A stretch of DNA of 64,000 nt from Oegoconia quadripuncta. Its lineage: Eukaryota > Arthropoda > Insecta > Lepidoptera > Autostichidae. Positions within the stretch are counted from its first letter, which is position 1, and each line of letters begins with the position of its first letter. The notes beneath the pieces are model-generated. The model searched no databases and was not told where the DNA came from. It worked only from the letters and a program-made list of their open reading frames with translations. The DNA is taken from positions 1,821,001 to 1,885,000 of the forward strand of contig OX438752.1 in the NCBI GenBank assembly GCA_949316235.1, written 5' to 3'. A program made the translations under genes and the position numbers. Shown here one piece after another: positions 44,601-56,600 of the stretch.

Positions 44601-47600
44601 TAAAAAAGGTTTCACCACGCGAACGTATAGCCACCCGGACGTGTACTCACTCGATTCTGTGGAACGACATGCCAAAACACTTATTAGTGACCATTCGATC
44701 TCTGTTATAATGCAGAGCCTCGAACACTGTCGCAAGGTCGCCTGTCTCTCAGTCTTTTACATGACGTACTTTTAACTTGCTGTCCGTAGTAGTCACTAAG
44801 TGCATATAAAGAAAATAACGTTAGAACTAGGGTTATTAGTACCATATCAGAATGGCAGCATGTTCTTTAGCAGCAGCTTTGCATGCCGAAGCGAGGAGTC
44901 GGCCATCGGGGCTGGCGTCCAGTGCAAACACCTCATACCCATGTCCGTACAGCTTCTGTGTCTCTGGCCAAAGAGTATTTTGGGCTAGAGTCTCCTCTGT
45001 AGGCGGCTCTGGGGACAGGACGATCATGTGAGTCTACAGGTAGTTATTGCAACAAGTCGAAATACGTCAGGGCCATCATGGCGAAACGGATGAACAGATT
45101 ATTGGATGAAATTTGGTATACAGGTAGAACATACCCTGGATTACAACATAGCATATTTCTATCCCCACAAAGTGGGTAGTTCTCACGGGATAAACAAATG
45201 TAAAAGTCCGCGATAAAATTATTCCACGCAGGCAAAGCCGTGGACGAATATCTATTTGTATTTAATTATTTTTAATGTGCACAATAAAGTGGTAAAATAT
45301 AAAATAATTTTAAAAAAAATACCTGTCAATTGAATCGGGACGAAGTAACCATCACTGTCGTCTTCAATTTCAAGTTTACTCTCGTCTCCGGAGAACACAG
45401 CCTTGTTTGAGAGGCCCAGGGAAGGCACGGATGCACCTTCAGGACCTAAAGAGTCGAATATAAATAAATGTAGGGTGTGTACAAAGTGATGCATAATTTG
45501 AAACAACACAGTCAGCCGATATAGATATACCGGACGAGTTTTTTTATCGTAAGGCTAAAAGTAGGGTAATATGCCCTATTTTTGGTAAGTGAAATAGATA
45601 GATAGATAAATCGTTTATTTGTATCTCCAGTCACACACATACCATAAGTTCCAAAGCAATTGGATAAACATATTTTATAACAATTCATAAAAGTAAATCA
45701 GGATACACTAGAGTATGTGTGTGCTACAGCCGTACAAATGGGTCAGAGATAAAAACACTGATTTTCAATATGAAGTAGAAGGTATTGGCATAGGTAGTTT
45801 AATTTTTTTTCTTCAAAAAACCTTTCTGAAGCTTGGACATACTGACTGTCCGAAGAGTGCTTAAGCCCTATTTTTATTTCCAATAGATTTAAATTGACAT
45901 TCAACAAATGATATCATGTATCTTACGTTGAAATAATAATAATAAATATAATAATAATAATAATAAATATTTCGGACACTTACACCAATCATCTAGTCCC
46001 AAACTAAGCAAAGCTTGTGCTATGGATACAAGATAAACGGATAAACATACATAAATATTTATATAAACATCCAAGACTCGGGAATAAATGTTCGTATTCA
46101 TCACACAAACATTTACCCCTCGCGGGATTCGAACCCGCAACCGTTGGTTTCGCTGATAGGGTCACGATCCACTACACCAATCGGTCGTCAATAAATGCTT
46201 GAAGTTTGAAAAAGTTTGAAGTTCTTCTCTGTGGAGACTGGCTTGTGAATGAGCGACAATTGTATGTCATGACGATTTCAAACGTTATTCTTATAACTTA
46301 CGAAATGAAAACTTATTTGAATTGTCACTGCGGTAATGGGCTATAAGGTAAACTCACCTCGGTCGTCCTCCTCAATCATGTCGCCCGTGATATTCCTGAA
46401 GTTGGCCAGGAAGTTGTGCGGCGCTCGGAACACTCGGATGACCTTCTCTTCGGCGGCCGACGCGAAGGTGGTCGACGTGACGGGGGCCAGGGACGCCATG
46501 TCGTACCCGTGGACTTGGGGGCGGGCTAGCTCGTGCCAGTCAGTTGACCCTGGGTAAGTTGTTGATATACAAAATCTTCCTTTCAATCAATTTAAACATA
46601 CTATAAAACAGAAACTTATTAAGAAAGCATATTATAAAATATCAGATTATTTAGATGATAAACAATCATGGACATAACCAGCCCGTTCGCATAACCAGGC
46701 TATTTCACAATTAATAATGAAATATTATAATATAAAATAGTAATTTTGTAATGTAAAAACCTTTTTTTAAAAGAGCGACCTCTCGAGTTTCTTGCTTGTT
46801 CTTCTCAGGGGAAAATTGCCTTTTCAACAAGCAGTAGCTTTAAAAATGTAAAATCTGACTATTTTAAGTGTACCCTGTGTACCTAATAAAGCATTTTTTG
46901 ATTTTGATTAAGATGAGATTCCCCCTCATTTATTGTACAAGTAAACACATGAACACGTTCTTAAGACTAACTACCTAGCCTATAATTAGCCCAGCGAAAT
47001 AGCAAGTTACAGTTTTCGAGTGGTGACCACGCACAAGGTTGACAGTGTGATAATGTAGTTGGTGATTACGTCCTTGACGGGGGGTTCCGTAAATAAGACT
47101 CGTAGTCTATAGTGACGTTGGACGAACAAGGACCTTTAATTATTTACAAGCGTATATATAATATTGGTAATGGCGCTGACTAAGCGATATGCGTTTATGT
47201 TGCAGTAAACCATTACGTTACGGTTAAACACCGAAATAAGGCGAGGTTATCAATACACTACAACAGGCGACCTGATAAAGGCATGTTCAGCAGTGGACGT
47301 CCCGTGGCTGATATGAGATGATGACGATGATGACTTTTTTTTTTAACCGTTCGTACTTGACCTCAATCACACCTGATGTTAAGTGAAGATGAGGTCTAAG
47401 GTGGAAGCGTACTGTCTCGGAAACCCCAACACATTTGGGGGACTGGCTAAGACTGGGGGACAGAGATAAGAATCTCTGACAACCGGAACACAACAATGCT
47501 ATTAACATTGCTTGGCGGCAGATTTAGATAAGATGGTGGTAGCTAGCCAGGCGGACATTAAAAAGGTCCTACCACCAACCAAACCGAGTACTTAAACATG

Positions 47601-50600
47601 TACCCAGCTGGGGATCGAACCCGCGACCTCCGAATTGTATACCCAATGTTGTTTACATTGAGCCACGGAGAACACGGAGAAAGCCACTTTTATAGTATCG
47701 TTCATATGTGGAATGCCTATTTATATCCGGTCCAGTATTTTTTTTTAAATTAATTAATTTAACACTTTATTGCATATAACCATACATATAAAACAAATTA
47801 TCAAGACAATATCAATAATATATAAAACGCGAGCTTATCTCCTTAAGACATCTCTTCCAACAAACAAAGGAGACAATTTTTTTATTTTTATAAATAAATA
47901 TTTTGGACCGTTACACCAATCATCTAGTTCCAAATTAAGCAAAGCCTGTACTATGGATACTTGATAACGGATAAACATACATAAATATTTATATAAACAT
48001 CCATGACTCCGGAATAAATGTTCGTATTCATCACACAAACATTTACCCGTCGCGGGATTCGAACCCGTTGGTTTAGCTGACTCACTATCCACTACACCAA
48101 TCGGTCGTCATTATACCAATTTTGAGAGTTAACTTAAATAACAACAAAAATGTCGCCAACAAACCTATAAGAGATAATATATATTAAAAAAAAAATTTGG
48201 AATACATTGGCATCTACCCACATAAGTTTTATCTAAAAATGTTAATCCAATTTTAGAGACGATGGGACCCTGGGGCCCTGAGACAAAACGCCTGGTCCAA
48301 GACCTGTCAGCGCGTCTCATCGAGGCTTCTGGTGACCACAGAGTGGGCGGCTTCCTAGCTCAGAGAATAAGTCTCGCTATTTAGCGCGGGAACGCCGCTT
48401 GCCTGTTGGGCACAATGCCGCCTCGAGGATATGCGCTAGATGGAATTTTTTACCTGTGAATGTTTGTGTAAAAAAAAAAAAAACTAAAACTAAACTATTT
48501 ATTAATGTGAATTTTATTCAAAAATACATTACCTTGTATGACCTATATTTATCCTCTTCAATAATTTTTATATACAGGGCGTCCCAAAGTTATGGGACAT
48601 GAAGGGGAAGTACCTTAAATATCGTAGATAGTGAATTTTGCTCAAAGAAGACTTTATGTTATTTTTAAAAGTTAGTAATTCTGCATTCATAGATTTTCTA
48701 AAAATTATTTGCTTCGGCTGGGAATCGAACCGACTCAAATGTGAAAAAAAAAACACCCTACTTTTATGATGCCAATCGAAAGAATAGCTAAAAAATAATA
48801 ACTCTGCCTAAGTAACATAGTATTTTAAAAGAAAGGAACAACTTCCGAAAGCATCGGTGAGAGAAGGAGAACATGAAATTGGAGTTTCAAAAAGTAAAAT
48901 ACACCGTGTATTAAAAAAACACGGTTTTAAGAGTTATGTTGAAGGACGATTGGTTCAAAAATTACTTCCGGGCGATACAGAAAGGAGAAAAAATTTCTGT
49001 CTTGATATCCAGGCACGATTGCTCGAAGATCCAAATTTTTTGGATAATATTATTTGGACAGACGAATCTAACTTTAGCAATAACGGTATGTATAACCGCA
49101 ACAATAATCGTATTTGGTCTAAAGAAAATCCCCTACGAGTGACTGAAACTAATAACCAAGTGCGTTTTTCACTCAACTGTTGGTGCGGACTTTTAAAAAA
49201 CCGGGTTTTCTTAATCCATTTTTACCAAGGAACCTTGAACACAGAAAAGTATTTAGGAATACTTCAAATTTTAAGGGATAAGATAAGAAACCATTCCGCG
49301 GCGGAGCAAGAAAACTTAATTTTCCAACAAGATGGAGCTCCGGCTCATAATAGTCGGAGAGCAGCAGATTTTCTAAATGAATGTTTTCCTACATGGATTG
49401 GTACAAATGGACCGATTAGATGGCCGGCCAGATCCCCGGACCTCACACCATTAGATTTCTTCTTTTGGGGATACGTGAAAGATATGCTATACAAAAAGCG
49501 ATACGAGAACGTAGGCGAGTTGCAAACAGAATTGTGCCATATCACATCGAGTGTTCACCATAAAATGATTAGAAAATCAACAGGCAGCGGGCTCATTAAA
49601 AGATTGGCGATTTGCGTAAGACAAGAGGGATCACATTTTGAGCATTTAATTAATTAATTTACAAAAAAATACCTACTTAATTGACTACGGCAGTTTCATG
49701 TATGTTTTTTATTTGATTAAAATGATTAATTTCACGTTGTTCCTTTCTTTTAAAATACTATGTTACTTAGGCAGAGTTATTATTTTTTAGCTATTCTTTC
49801 GATTGGCATCATAAAAGTAGGGTGTTTTTTTTTTCACATTTAAGTCGGTTCGATTCCCAGCCGAAGCAAGTAATTTTTAGAAAATCTATGAATGCAGAAT
49901 TACTAACTTTTAAAAATAACATAAAGTCTTCTTTGAGCAAAATTCACTATCTACAATATTTAAGGTACTTCCCCTTCATGTCCCATAACTTTGGGACGCC
50001 CTGTATATAATATTACAATAAAAAAAATTTAGTAGTAAGAATTATTAACAGTACTTAGTATGATTTGTATCAATAAGTGCTGTGGATTCTGTGCTATAAA
50101 ATAAAAAGTAAAATTGTTCACTTAAAGAGTTAAGAGAATGAGAGTGAGAATAGAGAAGCAATAGTGACGCAATCATACACTCGTATGAAAATGCCACACA
50201 CCACCCATCCAAGGACTGGCAGCGCCATAGTTGCTTACCTTCGCTGATCGAAATGCCACGACCCATAATTCGTATGGGTACTCAAGTCATTAATTACCGT
50301 CGGATCTCCTCCACGGTGCGTGTACCCTGGTAGTCTGGTCTGCGGAGACGCTCATGATGTACCGGCCCTGTATCGGCTCCCATCTCACATCCTCCACTGC
50401 ATTGAAGTGTCCTCCGCATGCCACGGTGGGATGCCACTGGTTTGTCTCCTAAAATGTTTATTAACATGACACATTGAGGACTTGTGATTAATTGGAGACG
50501 CGTTTGATCACGGTAAGTGACGATGTGGCCGAAGATGAAGCACGCGATCTCAGTAGATGCCTATTCACCCTGCTCTTGAAGATCCCAAGGTTGTAGGATT

Positions 50601-53600
50601 CAGGAAAGACTGACGCCGGAAGGGAGTTCCATGCCTTGGATGTTCGCATTATGAATGAAGAGTCGAACCGCTTAGTGCTAATGTACGGTGTGTTAACTAC
50701 ATACGGGTGGAATCCGACGATGAAATGACGATGGAGGAATAAGATTATGTAATTCCAACGCACAATCAATACAATAAAAAATCAATCAAATGAAATCAAA
50801 AATGTTTTTATTTCGTAAATTATAAGAATAACATTTGAAATCGTCATGACATACAGTTATCGCTCATTCACTAGGCAGTCTCCCGAGAGAAGAACGAGCA
50901 AGGAACTCCGGGGTTGCTCTTTTTAAATAAGTTAATACAAATATAATTTGAAATAATTGTAAAATTAAAGATAAAATATACTGGATAATGCCGAGCGGTT
51001 CATGTCCACGCATTCTTATCATCCAGATAGTCAGAAATTTTATAATAGCCTTTGGCACAAAGTTTCCGTTTAATGGTTGTTTTAAATATATTTAAAGGCA
51101 AATTTTGAATGTCTACCTTATAGTAAAATACATTGTCCATTGAAAGACTTAGTAACTTTGTGTAAGCGACTGCTACGGACAGCAAGTTAAAAGTACATCC
51201 TGTAAAAGACTGAGAGAGAGGCGACCTTGCGACAGTGTTCGAGGCTCTGCATTATAACAGAGATCGAATGGTCACTAATAAGTGTTTTGCATGTCGTTCC
51301 ACAGAATCGAGCGAGTACACGTCCGGGTGGCTATACGTTCGCATGGTGAAACTTCTTGACTTCAATCAGATCTGATGTTAAGTGAAGATGACGCCGAAGA
51401 AACCTCTGACCCGGAAACCCCAACATATTTGGGGGACTGGCTTTCTTATCTCTGACAACCGGAACACAACAATGCTATTGTGTAATCATTGTCATTAATT
51501 TAAATTACTACTCAACACTAGCTGTATCAACAACCGACACTTTTCACTCGCGATTGACCACAAATGTACACGCAGACGGGAACATGCACGTACTTTTATG
51601 CACTCGTACTTGTAGGGGTTGTAACTGAAAACCAGTGTTTCGCTCTTTGAGTGATGTGCCACACTGAGTTATAACCCATTTGTGCTACTACGGCACACAC
51701 TCGCTCTTTGTATTTTCTAGTCTTTACGTTTATTTGTATGTATGTATTCTTTGTAATTTAAAAATTGTGTAATTGTGTGAACGCAGTGGCGTAAATAAAT
51801 GCTTATCTATCTATCTATCTATTACATCGCTGCTTGGCGGCAGATTTAGATAAGATGGTGGTAGCTAGCCAGGCGGACATTTAAAATGCCCTACCACCAA
51901 CCAAACCGAGTACTTAAACATGGATCGAGCCTGCAACCTCCGATTCGTAAAGCAAATGTTGTTCACATTGAGTCATGGAGGCGGTTACAACGTAGGTCAT
52001 AAACATAGCTCGGTAGCTGCTCAGGAGGAAGAAATTACGGGACCGTACTAGTCGCTAAAGTCCGGAGTCTGGAAGTCTAAATTATTTCACACCAACCTCT
52101 TTCAACTCCCAAATATGAAACGACCCATTATAGCCGTGTCCCATAAACGTTGTCCCCTGCGGCCCAAATCGGCTGCCGTACAGCCCGCCGCCGCTGCCGC
52201 CCGCCTGTCCCGCGCGGACTCGCTCCACCCACGTGCCCGCGCCGTCCGCGGATTCCGACGGCTCCCAGATAATGAGGGTCTTGTCCAGGGATGATGAGAG
52301 GAGACGATATACTGGCCGGTTATTCTTTGACCCTGAAATGGGAAACCAGAATTGTGAGAAGGTTTAAATTCATGGTACAACTTTATTCACGAGTCTAATG
52401 GAATACTGCAACTATTTTGTTTCTATGGGAGGTGTTGTCAGATTCGTTCTGGTCCTAGAAGTGTCAATGTCAGTCAATGAAGCGTTAATGTCACGCCTGT
52501 TTCCCGTAGGGGTAGGCGGAGACCACAGACTTCCACTTGCTACGATCCTGACACACCTCTTCTGCTTCCTTCACTCTCATAAAGTTGTTCATACATGCTC
52601 GTCGGTTTAGGGTACTCTTGACTTGGCCTTTCTTTAAGACGTCCCCGATTTGATCATGGTACGTACGATCAGGTGTGATTGAGGTCAAGTACTAATCCGT
52701 TGTGCATAAAAAAAAAGATATCCCAAATATAGTAATCCTTGGGGAATTGGTTGTGACGGACATAGTTTGACGCATAACGAATGCGACGGCGCTACGAGAA
52801 CGTCCCTGATTTTCGTCATTCCACTTACCTGGGTCGATACTATATGGATGCCATTGTACGCCATACACCCAACCCTCATGACCAGCCAGTACAGCGTCCA
52901 ATTTCACTGACCACCGCTCCCTGTAAGCGGTGAACACTGTCTCCTCAACCCTGATGCCGGAGACAGGCTGGTCGTCATGACGCTGGATACGCCAGAGGCG
53001 GATATAGGTGTCTTGAGATGCAGACGCTAGTAATATTGTTGTGTCATCTGAGGGGATACAGATAATGTATTAATTCATTCTCACCCCAAATTCCAAAATA
53101 TTCAGCTATATGAATAATGTAAAAATTGTGCTTCAAACAGTGCCTAAAGGAAAAAAGAGTGCCAACATAGAGTTATTCAATATTTTTACCAGCGGGATTT
53201 TTTTAATTTTTATAATTACTTTTTTTCTGCCATGAGAGTAATAATTTTGTTATAAAATTTTGACACATGTAATTTTTCTATAATAAATTAATATAAATTA
53301 AATATATATATAATGTTGCAATGTGCTGACGGGGCTTCCATGTCTGTATACTAATGTAGATTTAAGACCTTTATAATTAACCCATGGAAACGTAATAAAT
53401 TATAAAATTATATAAAATGGCACTCCCACATTGAAACGTTGAAGACCCGTACTCGGAAACTGATTTATATATTTAAAACATTGCGACACATTGCTGAACC
53501 TGAGACAGTAAAAACTATCTATCTAGCGCTGTGTCAATCAGTTCTCGTCTACTGCATTCCTGTCTGGGGTGGAGCTGGCAAGTCTGTAATGCTAGGATTG

Positions 53601-56600
53601 GAAAGGACACAAAGAGCCATCTTAAAAGTGATGACCAATAGGAACATCCGATTTTCAACCAATTTATTGTACTCAGAGTGCCAGGTTTTAACAGTTCGGC
53701 AACTATATATACTTCGCAGTATTCTGCGGAAGCACGCTGAACTCCCTCTAGATGCAGCCATCCTAGCACAACGTGCCTCTGTTCCAGTTTGCCCTTCAAA
53801 AAAATGTAGAACGTCCTTTGCCTTCAGTCAGTTTGACGCTCTTTCTTCTAGGTTATATAACAAAATTCATAAAATGGTTTCTATCTACACCTTGAGTAGG
53901 CACGAGGTAAAAATGAAAACTACAACCTATCTTTTGAGGCTGTCATACGCCGAAACCGAAAATCTAATAATCTAGTACTGTGTATGTAGTATATCGTGAT
54001 CCTCATATTCAATTATATCAAGAACATCCACCTCATACATCGTTATACACTCACACATACATTCATAACTCACACCACTCACCATTCCACTCATTACACA
54101 TAACACACATTTACACATACTCCCACACGAAATTCTAAACCTCATTTATTCACTTTAAAGTCTAAAGGGTTACACTCACTTTAAAGTCTCCATACCTTTA
54201 CCTTGTATATTTGTAAAATGTATACTCTACCTGGTGATAATGTCAATAATTCCTGAGGAATCACTGACTCTGATAATACAGTTTAACTAGTTTCGGAGTC
54301 AGGGGTCCATTATACTAGATGACTTCAAATGTATTATCCATAACTCTAGTCTTAAAATAAACTTAAAATGCATTGTAAACTTGGGTAATGAATAAATGAT
54401 TATTATTATTATTATTATAAGGTCCATAAATAGTAGTTCAAAAACAACGAAGTTAATTAGACGTATTTTTGAGAAGATGCTGCATAGACGTGGTCTTTTT
54501 GTACACAATTTTTTGATGTTACAAAATAGCTGAATAGCTTTGCGTGTTTTCTGGCATCACGAACGTCACCCACCTACTCTGTTATGCAATTCTCAAATGC
54601 AATATATAAAAGATACACTAGTGTTTGAAATTATAATCGTAAATATAAATCGCCCAGTGTTTCTTTGCTAGTTAGCGCATTGATTGCCAACATTAGTATT
54701 GTTACAAAAGAATACATTATTCCTTGGCTATACATTGGGCTACACCTATGAAATTTGAGTATTTTTTTCTTCGTTAATCATATGTACCAATTCCTGCGAT
54801 TTTCAAAGCCATATCCAAATTTGTTTTTTATTTGGAAAATGGAATATTATTTTAAGGTTTCACATGAAATATATTTTTATTTCTGGGCTAAATCACATAA
54901 TAAAAAAAATTTGAACAGAGCTCATTTCATGTGCTTCCTACTTAGATTCGCTGAAACTTTTATAAAGCAGTTACTTTTAAAAATTAACACTGCCTATACT
55001 TAACTTAATGTTATCCGATAACACACACAGCTAAATTTGGATTTGCCGTTCCCAAAAAAAAACAAAAATGTTTGTATGGAGAAAGCAGTCTTAATGAAAT
55101 TCTTCATACAAATGCCAATGTCATAAGTAAGGACCTAATATAATAAAATACATATGGGTAGGTATGTATTTTTTTAATAATTTTTTAAAGAATTAGAACT
55201 ACTATTTGATCAGTAAATACAAACACAAATAGCTGTAGAAGCTTTACAGTAACTTGTTACAAAATTGAGACACTCACCAACATTTAAAACATCCAGCCCT
55301 CTCACCCAATCCTCGTGCCCTGCCAAGGTATGGACCCTATGGTATTCATCGCTAACAAACACATGGATTCTGTGATCATCAAGGGCACAGAACAATATGG
55401 GCTTGTGGACTGATGGCAGGAGGTGGGCATGCAGGGTCAGGCAGAGACCAGAGTTGAGGTTTATGGTTTGCTTGAGGATTGTTGTACCTGAAAATTATAA
55501 ATACAAATATTATAAATGTGAAATGTTTATCAAAGCGCAAGGAAGTGCGCAGGCCAAGTTCTAAAAAAAAATTTACATGAAGCATTTAGTGCGCACCCCT
55601 GTATCTCAGTAACTATTTTACATATACTATTTTACTCGTAATGCGATGCTTATCATTTCAAAAAGTAGATTTACTAGTTCCTGGGATAAAGAGTCCGCCT
55701 CCGTGGCTCAATGTAAACAACATGGGTTCGATCCCCAGCGGGGTACATGTTTAAGTACTCGGTTTGGTTGGTGGTAGGGCATTTTAAATGTCCGCCTGGC
55801 TAGCTACCACCATCTTATCTAAATCTGCCGCCAAGCAGCAATGTTAATAGCTTTGTTGTGTTCCGGTTGTCAGAGATAAGATAGCCAGTCCCCCAAATGT
55901 GTTGGGGTTTCCGGGTCAGTACGCTTCCACCTTCGACCTCATCTTCACTTAACATCAGGTGTGATTGAGGTCAAGTACCAATCCGTTGTGTATAAAAAAA
56001 GAATTACAAAAAAGCAGATTTTGGCACTAACTGACTGACTCACTAGATTTCCAAGTCTTTTGTAGGTCTAAATTGTTGTTGCTATAGTGTGGTCTCAAAT
56101 AAATATGTCTATTTTTTTTTAATAAAGAAACCAACAGCGTTACAGTTGTACATAAATATTACATAGTAAGAATGCAAAAAATAAGGCAAATTACAGGTTT
56201 CATCATATAAACGATTATTGTTTTTTTTTGTGTTTTGGCTGATATAAATAAATAAATAAATAAATATTTCGGACACTTACACCAATCATCTAGTCCCAAA
56301 CTAAGCAAAGCTTGTGCTATGGATACTAGATAACGGATAAACATACATAAATATTTATATAAACATCCAAGACTCGGGAATAAATGTTCGTATTCATCAT
56401 ACAAACATTTACCCCTCGCGGGATTCGAACCCGCAACCGTTGGTTTCGCTGATAGGGTGACTATCCACTACACCAATCGGTCGTCTGCTCCGCTGCGGTA
56501 CATATGCTCTGTAGGAGTGCTGTCAGTCTGTATAAATTTGTTGGATTGTCCATTGTATAAAGAGAGTGGGGTTTAAAAAGGCGAATGTATCAATGAGGCT

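Larger units (their letters stand above)
48575..50003 (+). mobile_element. Tc1/mariner-superfamily transposon with 268-bp terminal inverted repeats
   Basis: 1429 bp, flanked by TA (48573-48574 and 50004-50005). TIRs 48575-48842 and 49736-50003 are equal in length and nearly identical, starting cagggcgtcccaaagttatg. Between them lies one transposase frame lacking its N-terminal part. It is inserted in an ELP2 intron on the strand opposite to the gene. Confidence 0.9.

Noticed and set aside
45009..45030. Upstream acceptor for ELP2 exon 9 giving THMIVLSP before EPPTEE
   Set aside because: It breaks reading phase with exon 8. The acceptor at 45010-45009 restores ...IQLT-EPPTEE, matching the family.
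48568..48756. Two nearly identical 62-residue ORFs (48568-48756 minus, 49822-50010 plus)
   Set aside because: They are the same TIR read from both ends of the transposon, not genes.
53439..53975. 178-residue ORF as a host gene
   Set aside because: [20 protein letters not shown] and flanking motifs are a LINE reverse-transcriptase C-terminus, followed by a LINE 3' UTR.
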